Assembly: GCF_910591885.1 (NCBI RefSeq)
Contig: NC_063277.1
Coordinates: 8,432,001 to 8,496,000 of the forward strand
Length of the DNA: 64,000 nucleotides
Source of the DNA: Bombus terrestris
Lineage: Eukaryota; Arthropoda; Insecta; Hymenoptera; Apidae
Reading direction: 5' to 3'
Each line of letters opens with the position of its first letter. The stretch's first letter is position 1. The position numbers and the translations under genes are program-made. Shown one piece after another: positions 27,143 through 42,399 of this stretch. The notes beneath the pieces were generated by a model. It saw only the letters and a list, made by a program, of their open reading frames with translations, had not been told where the DNA came from and made no database searches.

Positions 27143-30100
27143 AGTTGATCTAATAATTCAATGTTGTTTGTATTTTTAATATATCAATCGTTTAAAATCT
27201 TCAACATCTTTAATCATTTTTTAAAGACAAATAGAACAAATTTATTGTTCCAATATTACACGAAAGTTCTTCTCACAACACTCATACTCTTTCTGATTAT
27301 CGAAACAAAGGAAACGAAATTGAGACATAAAAATTCAAAGATCTCATTTAAAATTAATTACAAACTTTAAACTCTTAATTCTCCAAGAAAATATTGAAAT
27401 ACAGAATATTGTGACCCCTCTAAGTTAATACACAACTTTAATTATTAACCAGACTTTTACTTTTACCGTGAAATACGTTTTTTCACCGTTGTGTTACAGA
27501 CAGAATGATTGACAGAATGGTGACGGAATACAATTGCGTGTAACAGTTTTATATTCACACGATTTTGCATTCTATGTTCGTCTGGTTCGAACGGATGGTT
27601 TTTCGAATTTCAAGTGGCCGCGTTGGTCGTAATCTATCGGTCGTTGTTTCCACAAATGCTCATTATTGAAGAGTAATGGCATCATGTGGTTTCTCTCGTG
27701 CAGCCGATATTGGTTGTCTGCGGGCATGCTTAGGAAACACCAAGGTTGGAGGAAATGAACTTTCGCGGCGGACCAAAAGGAAGACAAAAATTTCTTGAGG
27801 GACTTGTTCCTTTTCGAGACACCATTGTTCTTCTGGTTGTGTTTAATGAGTACCGCTGTGTATGCGGTAAATGGGTGTTCGTTTGTGTCTTGTAGCTGTT
27901 AAAAGACTTCTAGAACTGGAGATGCATCGTTTTTGATATGAAAGTAATATATCTCGGAAAATGCGTACCTCCTCTAATAGCATTATGCATTTCGAAATAA
28001 GAACGAATGAAATATGCGTTTTTATTGTCAATTAATTTAGTTTTATAGCCTTTGCTCTTGTAAATGTTAATGTCTATTTGACAATTATGAAATAACTGTT
28101 ATCTGAATCTATCATAAAATAATTGTTCGAATAAAACAATTAGTGGTAAAATTGCTCGTATTTTTTTAGTAAAAATCATAGTTATGCGAGAACAGAAAAA
28201 TTTGTTGGCAGATAATTGTCCAAGGTAAAGTGATATTTTAGAAACAAAATTTAGAATGAATGTGCGTACGAGTTATTCAAATGTATTAATTTTTAACTAT
28301 AACATACATTGTTGAATAATTTCGACTACGTTTTTGAAAGATAGCCCATATGCAATTAAAACTACAATACTTGATATTAAATTTCAGTAATATCGTTATA
28401 ACGGCATTATATTATTTTTCGCAAATAAAAGATATGACTGATACTTTAAAAAATCTCCTCGCCGTAATTGATTTTGTTTCAATTTCCAATTACCTGTCTC
28501 AATAAATGTAAAATTTAGCTTCAATCTCATTTATTACTACTAAAAACATTATGTAATGATTGTGTACCTCTAACTCTATCACCTTACCATAGAATAATTA
28601 GGTTACGGGCAATTCATTTAAAACTGAACCTGCCTTCTACCATTTTTTTACGACATGAAACAATATTCCTCGATTAAATTGACCAAAAGAATAAATATCA
28701 TAAAGCATGTAAATATAATTATTGTGAAAGCGTCGTTTCAAAAACTAAATATACATCAAACTGAATAATTACATTCATGTTACGAATATTATTAAGCTAA
28801 GCTTATTATTATCGATAGATATCAGGTTGTGTGAAATAAAATATGAAATAATAACTCTTCTTTCTTCTGTATTTTTAAAAAATTTATAATGATACTATAG
28901 AACAAGCTTGAATATCAAAATTCTCGTATAAATATTAACACATACAGGGTGAGCAAGTTTAAAATTTTGCACCAGAGATTCGCTTTGTCAGTTGGCTGTG
29001 GTCTGATACGACACATATACGGGTGAATTGCAAACAGATACCTACAACGAACGTTCGTTTCAAAGGACGGCCTCTGCGTTTTCCGATAATGCAAGCGGTG
29101 TACCTGTGAAAGGCAATTACTATCGAGAACAATTTCTTTTAAAGGGGATGCCTGGCCAGAATATTTTCTCCTCGTTTTTTCCTCTTTTCTAATAAATAAT
29201 CGATACTAAGCAAGGAATAGAAATAGTATAGCTTTAAAAGTTACCCGCGTAAAACTATTTTCCTCTTTTATTAGTCTATATAACGTATATAATTATAGCG
29301 AAGGAATTTCAAATTTATACATATAATATATTTACTATATGTTGCCACGTTTGAACGAATGAATACTATTTTTAATCAGCCTTTTATTCCCTTGACCGAG
29401 ATAGCTTAAACATATCGGAACTTTTCTGGAGCGAATATTTCAAATGAAAGATTGTATTTCAGTTAATATGAGCGACTAAGTGAAATTGTATTCGACGAAC
29501 TTCAGGGAAATTGTATCGCAGCGCTTGTATTGCTGCTGCAACTTATTGTACGTGTACAATACGGTTATAATGTTTTCGTTTACTTTTGCACGTAATCAAG
29601 GGGAAAAATACGTTGGCAGTAAAAGTGTTTCGTACCGAATGAAATTCTCCTTCTTCCTTTCTTATTCTCTGTCTGTTGAATTACAATGTTTCAGATTGGG
29701 AAAACTTTCTAACAGAATGCAGATTTAATTTTTGATTTTTCAGGGATGCCATATTTTTCTTTAAACACCGTAAAAGTTGTTAATATGTATATTTTGCTGG
29801 AACGTTCCAAATGATTTGGAATTATGTAGTCCTGTACAAAATTTTTCATCGACTGCAACAGAACAATAGATTGAATGAAATTCTCATGCGATATCATTCA
29901 AGCACAACAGTAACAATTAATGCGTAGTCCCCGTGGGAATTCCCTAAATGCGGATTATTATTACATAATACCATAATACCGCACGCTTAATATTTCCAAT
30001 ACAAAGCGAAGATTCAACTATTGTAATATTACAATATTGCACCATATCGACAGCCTTAATAAAATTAGATTTATAATACGTAATTTTTCTTTCTTCTGGC

Positions 30101-33100
30101 GAAACTCCTTTTAATTTCTCTTCAAGATTTTTATTTCTATTTAATACGTTTAACGTAAACTCGAGCGAGGCTCAAATTTCTTAATAAACCTATCTTTATT
30201 TGTAACTAATTAACTACAAAAATAACTAATTTAATTGTTACAATATTAAAGGCCCGTATGGGAATTTTCGTGGAACTGTTATTTAATTATTAAATCATCA
30301 TCCGCTGTTCGAACATGCCCGCACGTACCAGCGAAATATTTATCTGAGGCTATTGATTTAAAAAACATGTACGTACATCGTTTCATTTTAACAACTGAAA
30401 TATGAATTATCAATTACGAATCGAGTATTACACACGATAGATTATAAACAAGTTTTAGTTAAAATATAAAATACCGCAGTACAGAAACTGTTCTCACGTT
30501 GTATGAATTAAAAAGAAAGGTCTATAGAATTATATGTTATAGTCGTTATAGTAATTCACGATTTGCGTTTGAAGTACTATTCAACTTTCAGTAGCAAATG
30601 AGATTTGAGCAATCAGCGGTTTTAATAAATCCTTTCTCATTCGCAACTGATTTTATCTGGATTATTTCTTGAAACTATCTATTATATGCGGTAAGATCAA
30701 TGAAACACGTATTCCATTCCAATTAATCTTGTAATTCAACCTGTTAAATTTCATTCTTATTAAAGTGTATAGAAAAAAATAGAATTTCCTATAATCACAT
30801 GCCCTAAACTATAAAATGATAACTCGTCCTTTTCATACATCTACTGCATTCTTAAGTTTTCTTATTGTATTCTTAATTCGGGTACGATAAAAATGTCTTT
30901 ATAATTTTGTTATATTCACTGAAAAACACTTTATAGAATAAAGAGATCAGAAAATAACAAAGTCCAAAGTTCGAATTATTAACTTATCTGATTAACCATA
31001 TCAAATATGCGAATTCACGCTTGTATACGGCTATTTCTCGATTCTTCTAGTCTATAATTTCGATCTGCTTGTATTTCAAGCATCAACTGCTTTTCAATAC
31101 TGTATTATTAGCAACAAATCAACTGTTTGCATGATCCTTAAAGGTATATGATTTAATCTCTATATAAGAATGTTTTGCGAGCGTTTGAAGCATGCTGTGG
31201 TTGACGGAACGAGACTTACCGGTTACCCTTATTGAAAATTAATTTGTAACATCACTAAAATTATTTGAGAGAGAAAGATAAGATCACTAAAAATCACACG
31301 TCAATTTAGATAATATTTTAAGAAATATTACCAGTCATTCAAGACGAAGAACAGGAAAATTAGCGTTTCAAATGAAAATAATGTTGTAGCATTTATAAAC
31401 AGAATTGTTTGTCACTTGACTTAAATAGAAATAGTAAAGAGAATGAGCAAATAGGTAGCGCGTGACTTAAGAGATACAGAGAAACCTTAGCCACCTTGTT
31501 TCTTCAGAGAAACACACAGGATCTATTTTTGAAACGTATCCTTACTTGCGACAAAAGGTCGATCTTGATTCAATGATTCGATAAAGAACATGTAAACCAC
31601 ATGCCAAATCCACCGGTTCATCTACAAAAGATAATAATTCCTACTTCTCGTTTACAGAACTCATTGATTATCTCTTCTTACGACTTAGGACTATTATTAG
31701 AGCGCAATCATATTATAAACGATTACATAAAATATGTGTGGAGATAGTAACAATAAAATAATTTGTTATTGTAGAACAAGTGAAAACACTAATCCTTATG
31801 AATGATAACGAAAGATTCCTGGGAATAAAGTACAAAATTTTATTATATTGTCTTTGTGTAATATCTACATAATCATTTGAAGAATTATAAAAGCAATATT
31901 CGAAGAATCTTTTAGTTTTAGAACAGAACATTTTTATCAATCTGAAATAATAAAACTAGTTAATTACTGGCGAAAGGAATATGGAATATCATATGGAAAC
32001 TATCTTAGTTACATATATATTGCTTTGAAGAAATTATCCGTATATGTGTGTGTTGTGAAAGTTTTGTTCCAGGAAACGACATTTCATACGCATGAACCTC
32101 GTCTAATTAAAAGCATCACATATCAGTATCACAGTATCATGAAATATCACAACTATACGCATGTAGAAACCACACAACTTCTTTTAATTCGCAATAATAT
32201 TCATATAAATTAATTATATGCTTGTTAAACAAAATTTATCAGACTGCACCAGTTTGTAATATTAACATTCGTAGAATATTCTTTATGTCACTTTACATTC
32301 TCTATTGATTCAGACAAACAATCTTTCTCAAACGTGCTCTATACACACATCACTAAAATTATGTATTGTTCTTTTGCCATAATTTGGAAACGAAACAGTG
32401 TCTGCTACAAACTTGACGAGTTTTGTTTTCCAACTTCGATAAAGGTATAATTCAATATTACAAACGAACAAGAATTCAGAGTTAGCTTTGATGAGAAAGA
32501 AATGTTTCAAGAATGAGTAGGGCAATGGGGAAAGTAGGCGTGACAGTGAGCTGGCATCGAACAAAACTAATCTGGGGCAAATTGCACCCTTGACCTAGCC
32601 ACGTTAATTCGCATATCCCGTAGAGCTGAGGTTATATGAACGAACCGGTGAGTTTCGGTTGATGGGGCCAGTTGTTTGAGTGCGTGGGTACATGCTTGTG
32701 CCGGCGTAGTAATTTCGTAAAAAGAAGAATCCATGTCGTGCAACAGAAACGAAACACGCAAGCTACGCTCAACCCCTGATCGACCGATTGGACACGCGAT
32801 ACTGTCGAAAAATTTCAAATATTTGCGTGAGTCTATCGATAAAATGGTCAAATAAATGTGTATCTAGCGTTTTTGATAAGAATTTACGATATTGATTTAT
32901 GTCATATCAAGAGTTACAGAAATTAATTTTTCGAAACATTTTCTTTAGATTATTGGTGACTATTCGCAAGAATAATCATTTAATTTCATGTTACTTTTTA
33001 TTTTATTATAGAATTATACACAAATAAAATGTATCGAATTATAAAATGCTTCCAATATTGGAATATTTCCAAAATTAATTATTTGTAAGAATAAGAAACT

Positions 33101-36100
33101 AATTTTGTCTTGTAGTCTGTATTATTAGAGAAATGTATCCAAAATACACCAGCGTGCCAATAAAACGCTTCCAATATTAAAATATCCTCATTATTATAGT
33201 GGGATAATAGGTATTCTAATATTAACGTCCGGTAACGTACTGAATTATAATTCAATTGATTGTTGAATTGTAATTAAACGTAAATCCTATACATTAATAT
33301 ATGTAGTCACAACGTAAGAAACTGAAATGTATAATTAATTAAAAATTGATTTCCATATACGATTGGAATATTAATTGGAAAAACAGTGTAAATAGAATAC
33401 ACATGGAATCGAGTATTCCTCTTCGCATTTGTTGATTAAAACAATGTTCGTTTGTTAACGTCAATACGATTTCATAAAAAAATTTTAATTAAATTTTATT
33501 ATAAAAAGATTAAAATATTAATTTTAATAATGATATCACTGACAGTAGTTATTAAATAGTAATTTTGCATATTTGATAACTCGTAGAATCATAATGTTAA
33601 TTTTTTAATATTTTTATATGTAAATGCAATAAACACTTTTCTTAAAGAATTTAAAGATACAATTACATATTAAAAAAGTTAATACCCTAGTTTTTAGAAA
33701 GCAGAAAAAGATAATAGAAATAAAAGTACGATTTCTAAGTAACTATGCCTCAAGTAATTTGATACTATAAAGATTTGAGGGACCCTTGTTCAAGTCCAGG
33801 TCAAATACAGGGTAATGATAATGCCCTCGCCTTTTGGTATTGAAATCCTTTTTTAATAAAACTCGAAACTAATAGGGTAGACCAAGTCCTTTCATTCTTA
33901 TCATATACAAAAGGCGCTCTTGAATACGGGTATTCGAACATTACCATCTTTTACAGATAACATTATTTGGTAGCGCTGCGTCATTTCTTTCACGACTTAT
34001 TGAAATACGATAAAACCAAATACGTGTCCTTTGATGTGTATCATTTTCTGTTATCGTGAAAATGGTCTTCTGAACTTCCTTCGGAGTTTTATCTTTAGTA
34101 TTTACAATATGAATATGCATATGCGCGCGTGCTACATTGACAGGAATTTTTTGTAACTAAAGTTTTACAAATCTTAGATAATCTATATATAGAACTAAAT
34201 CACGGATAATATTTAATTGAAAAAAGTACTGAGATTTATCTAAATTTAACGTATTACTATCGATAAAATATTAGAACTATATAAAGTTACTATCTTGAAA
34301 ATATTTTATTCAATAAACTTATAATATTATTGGATATATAAAATATTTTTTATAAATATAAGTAAATATAATTTATTATATTAAGAATAACTAGTTTCTT
34401 TTGAAATAAAACTGTAAAAAAATTTGTTTTTTACATAAAAAGGCCAATCGTAGAAAATATTTGTTGGATGTACATATATCTATTAATATCGTACAATATT
34501 TGTTTCTTTCTCATAGATAGAAGAACTTTTATCTATCATATATAAACATAATATGAACACAGTTTATACATTTATATATTATATTTACTACACTGTATAG
34601 TACATATTCTTATGCTTGAAGGCCGTGTATTCGGCACGCTCGTTTTCTAGAACGTATTTAGCGAAACATCTTTTTTATCGCTCTACGAGAGCTCCATTAT
34701 GCTAGATCGTCAGATTTTCGTGCCCATTTCCCACCTCTTACATACTAATTCTCTCTTCAAACATTTTTTTTATAAGTCGGCTATCAGCAGTTTTTTCTAC
34801 CTTTATCGACTATTTCATTATTCACAAATATTTCTGACTTTAATGATCTGACGAAATAACTTAACCTACATTTGAATTTGGATTATAAAAATAAATTTCT
34901 AATTGATACGTTATACGATGTGAGGACTATACTGACAACACTAAACACGCAAAAAATTTTGTTGTATATCAATAATTGGACAAAATCGATGAATTTCACT
35001 TTTCTTCACAAAACTCGGAAAAAAAGGATGAAAACTATCAGAATTAAGATTTTCAAACATACATGTTTTATTAAAGACGTACAAGGTTGAAATATATAAT
35101 ATGCTAAACCTCAATGCGTTTATTTATCGTTCATAGAATCTTCGTTCTAGTCGTCACGAACTTGGAAAAATCTTTGCAATTCCAATGATCTGCATATCAT
35201 CTGCATGCGACTAACGACATGTAAGGTATAATATGATTTTCCTATTACTGAATGTGTGTTTCTCATGAAACTCGTTTCACCTTCCTTTGCGTAATTAAAC
35301 TTCGTATAACACAATACAAGAGAATTTCCAGTGTACGTACAAGCCACTGCAAAGTTATAAAAATTTGAATAATGGTTTATAAAATCTAACAAACTAAATA
35401 TAGTAGAAAGCAGAGGAGAAGTAATCAATTTCTCAACTCCAAAAATTAAAATTTTAAACCTGATCTACCCTTTTGTTTCGTATTTTTCGTTGATCTCGTG
35501 CATTGAAGTACGCTGACCTATAAAAGGGATTATAAGATTTAAATTATATTGGATATTTACATTTCGGTAATAAAATAAATATTTTAATCAACAATAAATA
35601 ATGTTTTATAAATCTGAGTTCAGAGTTTTAAAATTTAAATGCATGTGGCATTTAGACAATAGTTCTTCATCAGGGGTTGAATTCATTAAAGTGTGATTAT
35701 TCTGTTATTTGAAGATCGATTATCCAAATACAGCGTAATTTTTGCCCAATTTTATGAAATTATAATGAAATTTAATCTATGTAACATTATACGAACTTCT
35801 GTCATCAATATCATCGTTCTTATACATTCTGGCAATATATTTTTTAATTGAATAAATAAAATCGATAAAATTTAATTCATTTTCCTTATTATAAGTATTG
35901 CAATACTATAGATTGTGAAATTAACATTGGAATTATAATTTTCAAAAATATATTCCAAATCTTCAAGTCTCAATTATTTCCATCAATCAATAACTCCATT
36001 TCTTCGATCTGTTATATTTTGATTTTAAATCCACTAACACTTCAGCTTTCTTATTTCCTAACTACTCATGCATGACATAGTTTTACGCCTAAAACGGTCT

Positions 36101-36132
36101 TGAAGTTTTCATTGTTGATGTTTCAAATCAAG
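27143..36132. other. Long non-coding region
   Basis: No gene supported. A CpG-raised patch at 32560-32850 carries an open minus-strand frame without an ATG at its head. A 24-base direct repeat around CGCTTCCAATATT occurs near 33042 and 33166. Confidence 0.45.
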
Positions 36133-36459
36133 TCAAAGTCCCTGCAGCAATTCTTTTTTGAGTACCATTGGTTGGTATTTAAAAGAATTCTGCAACATTG
36201 CAGCAACGACACGTTTAAACAATAAATGTTCCGCGAGACCATCAACTGACAAGCCTGGCTCATTTCTCAATTGAGTGTCGAGAAGTACGAAAGGATGGAG
36301 GTTAAAAAATGGAGCTGATGAAGCGGCGTAAACAGAACCATCAGCTATTTGACTCGCGAGCCTGTTCAAAAATTGAAACGCGGCCTGTAGTGTTTGAATG
36401 AATTGTGCTCGGTTGTCCAACGAGAGGAATCTGCCATTGTTCGGGTTGCATTTGCTCAT
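36133..36459 (-). CDS. Unrecognised 108-residue protein-like ORF
   Basis: Begins with ATG at 36459 and ends TGA at 36133. I do not recognise the family. Unlike the other short frames here, its composition is protein-like: balanced use of Leu, Ala, Gln, Phe and Val, mixed codon third positions including C and G, and helix-forming stretches such as FIQTLQAAFQFLNRLASQIA and GLAEHLLFKRVVAAMLQNSF. It has no signal peptide, membrane segment or Cys-rich motif (one Cys, at residue 4). The Kozak context is weak, and an AG lies 7 bases before the ATG, so it may be an internal or terminal exon of a minus-strand gene. It may equally be a decayed copy of a foreign or duplicated gene, or a taxon-restricted small gene. 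Confidence 0.4.
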   Translation of the reverse strand: MSKCNPNNGRFLSLDNRAQFIQTLQAAFQFLNRLASQIADGSVYAASSAPFFNLHPFVLLDTQLRNEPGLSVDGLAEHLLFKRVVAAMLQNSFKYQPMVLKKELLQGL

Positions 36460-39400
36460 GCGAATTCTGTTTTATGTTCGGCAACAATGCATATACTCAG
36501 GACCAAACATACAGCAGAATCATTTAGTTTACACGATATCAAAGCTACTGTTTGTTATTATGGCGTGTTAATCAGTTGCAACCACGGTTATACCATGGAT
36601 GCAAAAGGGCGGAAGTGGATACAACGGGGGTTGTTTATTATATTTTAATTACTTCTACACGGTTGGATCGCATACTGTTTTCATTCTTTTTAATCTGACG
36701 TTAAAACGCATTGACCGATTTGCGATGTTCGATTCAATATGGTTTAAGCGTCTGAAATAATGCGTCGGGAAGCTAAAACGGGGACGTGGACGTTCTTCAA
36801 ACAGTGATAGCGTTATGCTTTTGTTCTTTTACATGTGAGCAGTGTTCTATACGGTATATACGCACGTGTGCTTCGCGTTGTTCATTTCAGACGTCGAATT
36901 ACTACAAAAATACGAAATAATTGAAAAGTTAATATAATGTATGTAATTTATACATTAATTTTATTGACGTTAAAATTGGCAATATTTCGTTTGTATGCAG
37001 TAGATATATTTTTTATATTTTTGAAATGGTCAGTGAGCAAAGAATTTTATTTCAGATTGAACATAATTTGTGACGCTATGGATAATTAATAAAGGGTAAT
37101 AGGATAATTAATAAAAAATTGTGGGTAATATCTCTGTCTTGTATATAATAAAGTATGTACAGTAGTTTACGTGAGTATGAAATTAATGAAAATTAAGGAT
37201 TTTTTGATTAAATATTCTCTACTCTTAAACAAAATATCCTCAAGCATGTGGAAAATACGCACATTGGAGAATATGCATTTATCTATCTGATGATTTCAGT
37301 AGAATTTTAATTGAGTACTTCATCAGAAAAGAGAATTCGATCAATTATACGAATAAGAGCAATAAGCGTATATTTCCCGTATAAAGGAATTAAAAAGTGA
37401 TAAGCAAATACACATATACGTCAGCAATGAAATTTTTCCTACTTAGGTTTGAATTATATTCATGGTTAAACTGTATACTATTTTTATTAAATTGAGCATG
37501 AAGAGATAAACATGTCTTCTGAAAGAATAAAACAATATTAAAATACAATTTCAGTTGTATATTCATTACAAAATGTTTTTCATCAATATCGGAAATGAGA
37601 AAAGAACGAAATTTCAAAATGAAGGTTGTTTGTATTGCTAAACTTTTAAAAACTATTTTTATGAAAATTCTATTTCAATAAATATTCGATATCATTTTAA
37701 AAATGCGTAGTTATAAGATTTCAATATAAAGTAATATCTACATTTTATTTATATTCTACGCAATTGAAACATATTTATGTTACATAAAATATGAAACTTG
37801 TATACACCCGTTTAATATAAAATATTATTTTTATATGAATAGTATTACGCAGAAGAAAAAGTCAGAATAATTCCATTGCGTTGTATGGATGTATATGTAC
37901 GTCGCACATGCATATGACGAAGATAAAGCGAAGAAAAATAAGCACAGCACTGGAAACTGTGGTAGGCACATTGTGATGACATGGAGGATATTGATTTTCG
38001 AATTTTCATTGCGCCGTACAGAGAATAAAGGCAAAAATGCATTTTCTATGTTGAACCGAAGCGTATTGCTTTCAAATTGCGTACTCCAGTTGAGGTTCCC
38101 AGCATATGTGTTCGTATGCATGTACGTATGCGCATACATTGTAAATATTTAATTTAACCACGATACGGGAAAAGCTCTATACATCAATTTTCTTACGTTG
38201 AACACGAAATATGATTTATGAAAAAGCAAAAACTTATACATATATACCTCTTTGCTCGACATAATACAGCAATTAAGATTGAAGTAAATCTTTATCTTTA
38301 ATTATGTCCTCCTTTCTCGATAATTAAATTATACATATATATTATTATTAATGGTAATAAGTTAATAAGTAAGTAAATCATCTTGCCGTCTTAGCAGAAT
38401 GTACTAACAGAATAATGGAGATTCGCGTTGCCATCAAGTTAGAAGATATTTAGTGAAATTAACTATTTTAAGTAGAATGCTCCCTTAGAGTCAGACATAT
38501 GTACATTCTGTATCAACCATTTAGTAATTTTAATTCAACTTCATTCTGTTTAATATTTTCTATTCAACCTGAAAGAGCTAACTTTTCTGTGCTCACTGAA
38601 AACTGTTTATTATTATTTTATTTAAAACAAAATAAAACATATATACGTAATGTAAAAACCTTTACCTTCACTAAAATTGACCTAAGTTCTCTGTAACAAA
38701 AAACAAAATAATTTTCGATATATATTGAAATTGTATATATATATACAAATACATATAGTTCCTGTACGCTATTAACTTAGTGAAGATGGATAAGATAATT
38801 AAAATTAAAAAGATTTTTTATTTACATTATGACATGAAGCAAAGTGTGAGTGACCATGTACACATACAGAAAGATTATCTTGTACGTTACATAATTAATT
38901 ATAGAATGTATGTTTTTGCATTTGCTTTAATCTATCAAAAGCAACGAGAGCCAAAGAAAGAAAATGTTCGTCCATAACGAAAGTAAGTTGATTAGTTAAA
39001 CTAAAAGAACATGAAAATTGAAGATAAAGATTGTTATTCCAACATAAAGTATAGACTACGCATACTATGAATCTTCTTTTCTAAGAAATTGACGAAATTC
39101 AATGACAGTGATGAGGTCAAGAAGCTGCTGAGCTTAGCAAGTTTCGCAGTGTACACAATATGCATATACCTACGTATAATATATTCAGGTCCGAATAGAA
39201 AATCAAATGCTCGAAGAGTTTGCAAACTCTCTAGAACTCGTCACTAAGAATTTTGAAGAAAATATATTTCAGTGGATTCAAATACGTAGCAGGTTACCAG
39301 GGTTTATAGGAAACTATGAACGGACAAAGATGATCCTCAGAATGATGTCTCGAGATGTTCTCGACAGGGGGAAAGTAAAAGAGAGAAATGACATGGTGCT

Positions 39401-42277
39401 AAACCTTAAACCGAGGAAAATAAAATTCTGCCGTGATTAGATTAAATGATATGATTGTCTGATTTGAGACTGATTACGAATGTAGGATATTTGCACATTA
39501 TAGAAATACGTTCTATAAATGTTACAACATACTCACAATCAAGTAATTTAAAAATTGCGTCAAAATAACTTTCGTAAAGTAAAAATACACGCAATTCACC
39601 GATGATAAGGGAAAATATGACAATTTTGATTTTCATCGGCGAATGAGACATTTAACGTTTAAAATTATTGCTTTCATTTGAAATGACCAGTCATATGAGA
39701 TTGGGAATATCGCTTTCTATTTTTCCCTTTGATTCTCTCTTGATGTTGTGTCATCTCTTTCCGTATGGTAGAAAATATAGAAAATACACAAATATCGTAT
39801 ACCAATTAAGTAATTACGAAAAGACCTATTTTGGAAGAATTTATCTTCTCTATAAACTATTATAAAATCTTTATTCCATAATATTGAGTGTAAAAATATA
39901 TAATATTTAATTCTTTCTCTATTGTCACAATTCCCATATTTTTCCCGAAGTGGCCAGAAAATAAATATATTCTAACAAAAATTAATATATAAAATCATTC
40001 TTCTTTGAATATAATAACAGTATAATAAATAATTGATTATAGATATTGTAACTGAAATTTTATTCTCTGATCAAACCTGGATGTTTGTCAAAATATTTCT
40101 TACCGCGCGCTATTGACTTTTATAGTAAATCATTTCGGCTCACAAAGGACTGCATTCTGACTGTCAGCAACGTCATTTGTCTCCTCAACTACAGCTTGAG
40201 TGTGACATTAGCATAATAGGTATAATAGATAGCATAGGTATAATAGGTATAATTTTAGGCAACGAATAACATCCCCTATCCTATTTATATTAGATCTCTT
40301 CTACGTAAAATCTTTAATTATATTGTGTACAACAATAAGTATAGACAGATACACAACATTCATGATATACGTATTCCATTAAGAGAACTAACATATTAGG
40401 AAGATCAATCATGTCGACTAGTTGGAATCTATGCCTAGAGAAGACTATTCCTAGATCGTTTTCTTCTGATTTTATCCCGATCAAGTTCCAGAAATGCGTG
40501 CCTCTTCATGTCGTGTCAACGATGATAAATCAACTTGAATTTCGGTCCTATAGCTGTCAGGGGGATACAATCAAGACATGAAAGCGAATCAATCTTTTCA
40601 GGTAAAGCGCTAGATAACTGACGATATTGCCTCGAATGCTTTTTATCGACTATATCTTTACGACCTAAATCATACAATATTGTCTGTAACTACTTTAGTA
40701 CGTACTTGTTTCAGCGAAATTGCATATTTATCGATTTCATAGAAAATTCAAATTAACGTATTGCGAGTCTAGCTTTTCATTTCAACGTTAAAAGGTTCTA
40801 ATTTATCGTTGTTTTCCAAGAAGCCATTGTAAAACACTTTATTTGCCTCATGTTAATGTCTGTTTTGAACTTTTTGTTGTACAAAGTTAAAAATCTGTTG
40901 TCTAATACATCAAGAGTATCATACGTTCCTGATATTTTGTAAGTTTGCCTGCTTTTGTTGCGAACCAGGAAGTTTTTGAAATAATTAAAGCACCTCGGAG
41001 ATAAGTGTGAAATTACTCTAAATAGATTTGTTTCAAATTGCTCACAAAGATAATCAGTGTCTAATTATACTGGTGAACATTTTGTTGCAAGGACATATTC
41101 TGTTACAAAAACTTCATTGCAAGTTTAGGTTTTAACTCTCATATTGTTTGTAATATCAAGTAAATGGGAAACAATTTCCTATAATATATATCGAATGATT
41201 AATTGAATATGTATATTGAATCATTAAAGTATGAATTTACAATATGCGAAAGAAAATTATGAATTGGACATTCCGATGAAAGTTCGTAATTTGTGTTATC
41301 ATATAATGAGTTGAATCAAGGTACGTATTTATATTTTGAAAGCTCTTCAATATTTGTATGGGAGTCTATATTGTTAAAATGTAAAATTTCTGTTTCTCAG
41401 AACGACATAATGACATAAAACGAAATAAAGGGCAACAATGGCTAGATTTACAATAAAAACGTGAAACTCTCTGAGGCTTGGGATTCATTTTTTTGTCCCT
41501 TTTTTGTTTCTTCTCGTTTTTTTTGTTCTGCATTCTCTATCATTCGTATTGCCCACTTAGCTTCTGTTTATTTTCTGTGAGTTGGAAATCCGAGTGCTTA
41601 ACGGCATGTAACATTAGCTATCCTCTTTTGTAAAAAATATCCGTACAGAAAACTAGATACCTTTCACATTTTCCTTTCTGGTCTTCCTCGTAATCACATG
41701 TAATACAATACTGACCGTTAGGTGATTGAGAAATAATTGTCGAGTAAACTGAAATTAAAAGTAGCAATGTAAACTGATGTAAAGTGATTAACGATGAAAT
41801 GTTCAGAACGATGTTTACCAATACATACACTTTTGTAAGCCATAAGTGGACGAATGCTCGGAAATGATTAAAAATTGCCATTGATAGTAATATCACACAA
41901 TAAAGCTTTAAAAATCAATCATTAATGATTATTCGCCAATAAAACTGAAATTAGTCTTTTATAATAATTCAGCTTTATGTTCATTTCGATCTGGCAGAAT
42001 CTCAACATTTCTAGGTATATCCGACGGAACTGTCAAATGGCAATGACACGTTGATGTAAAATGAATAAAGACACCACACCGTCGTCGCGTAATTACTGGA
42101 AATTGATACGCATACTCATATGTATGACGTATAGGGGAGCAATGATGTATATACATAGATCATTTCATCTAAGCGATGACAACATAATGTTCCCTATCAG
42201 CAATGTCTATACACGTCACTTAATTATGAGCCAGTCTTTGTCTTTTCATGAAACAGAGACGGAAGCAGACGAATAGT

Positions 42278-42278
<1 letters not shown>
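36460..42278. other. Non-coding region
   Basis: No gene supported. The 77-codon frame at 39207-39440 has an ATG start but no other evidence. Confidence 0.45.
40211..40254. repeat. Short tandem repeat of GGTATAATA units
   Basis: The units GGTATAATAGATAGCATA, GGTATAATA and GGTATAAT follow one another over about 44 bases. Confidence 0.7.
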
Positions 42279-42321
<43 letters not shown>

Positions 42322-42324
42322 AGG
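42279..42324. repeat. (GA)n microsatellite
   Basis: GA dinucleotides over about 45 bases with a pure core of about 29 bases, lying 76 bases left of the Tc1-type MITE. Confidence 0.95.
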
Positions 42325-42399
42325 TTAGGGTGGAGAAATGGCATTAAGCGTAACTTGATTGTTATATTCAAGAGATCCCAGAAACTACTGATTAATATA

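Noticed and set aside
28947..29110. CAGGGTGAGCAAG motif resembling a transposon end
   Set aside because: No inverted partner or target-site duplication found nearby.
32567..32851. 94-codon minus-strand frame
   Set aside because: Head is TTG; the protein-like part starts only at an internal Met around residue 40. No homology recognised.
39207..39440. 77-codon + strand frame with ATG
   Set aside because: Plausible composition but no motif, splice context or neighbour; within chance expectation for this length of DNA.
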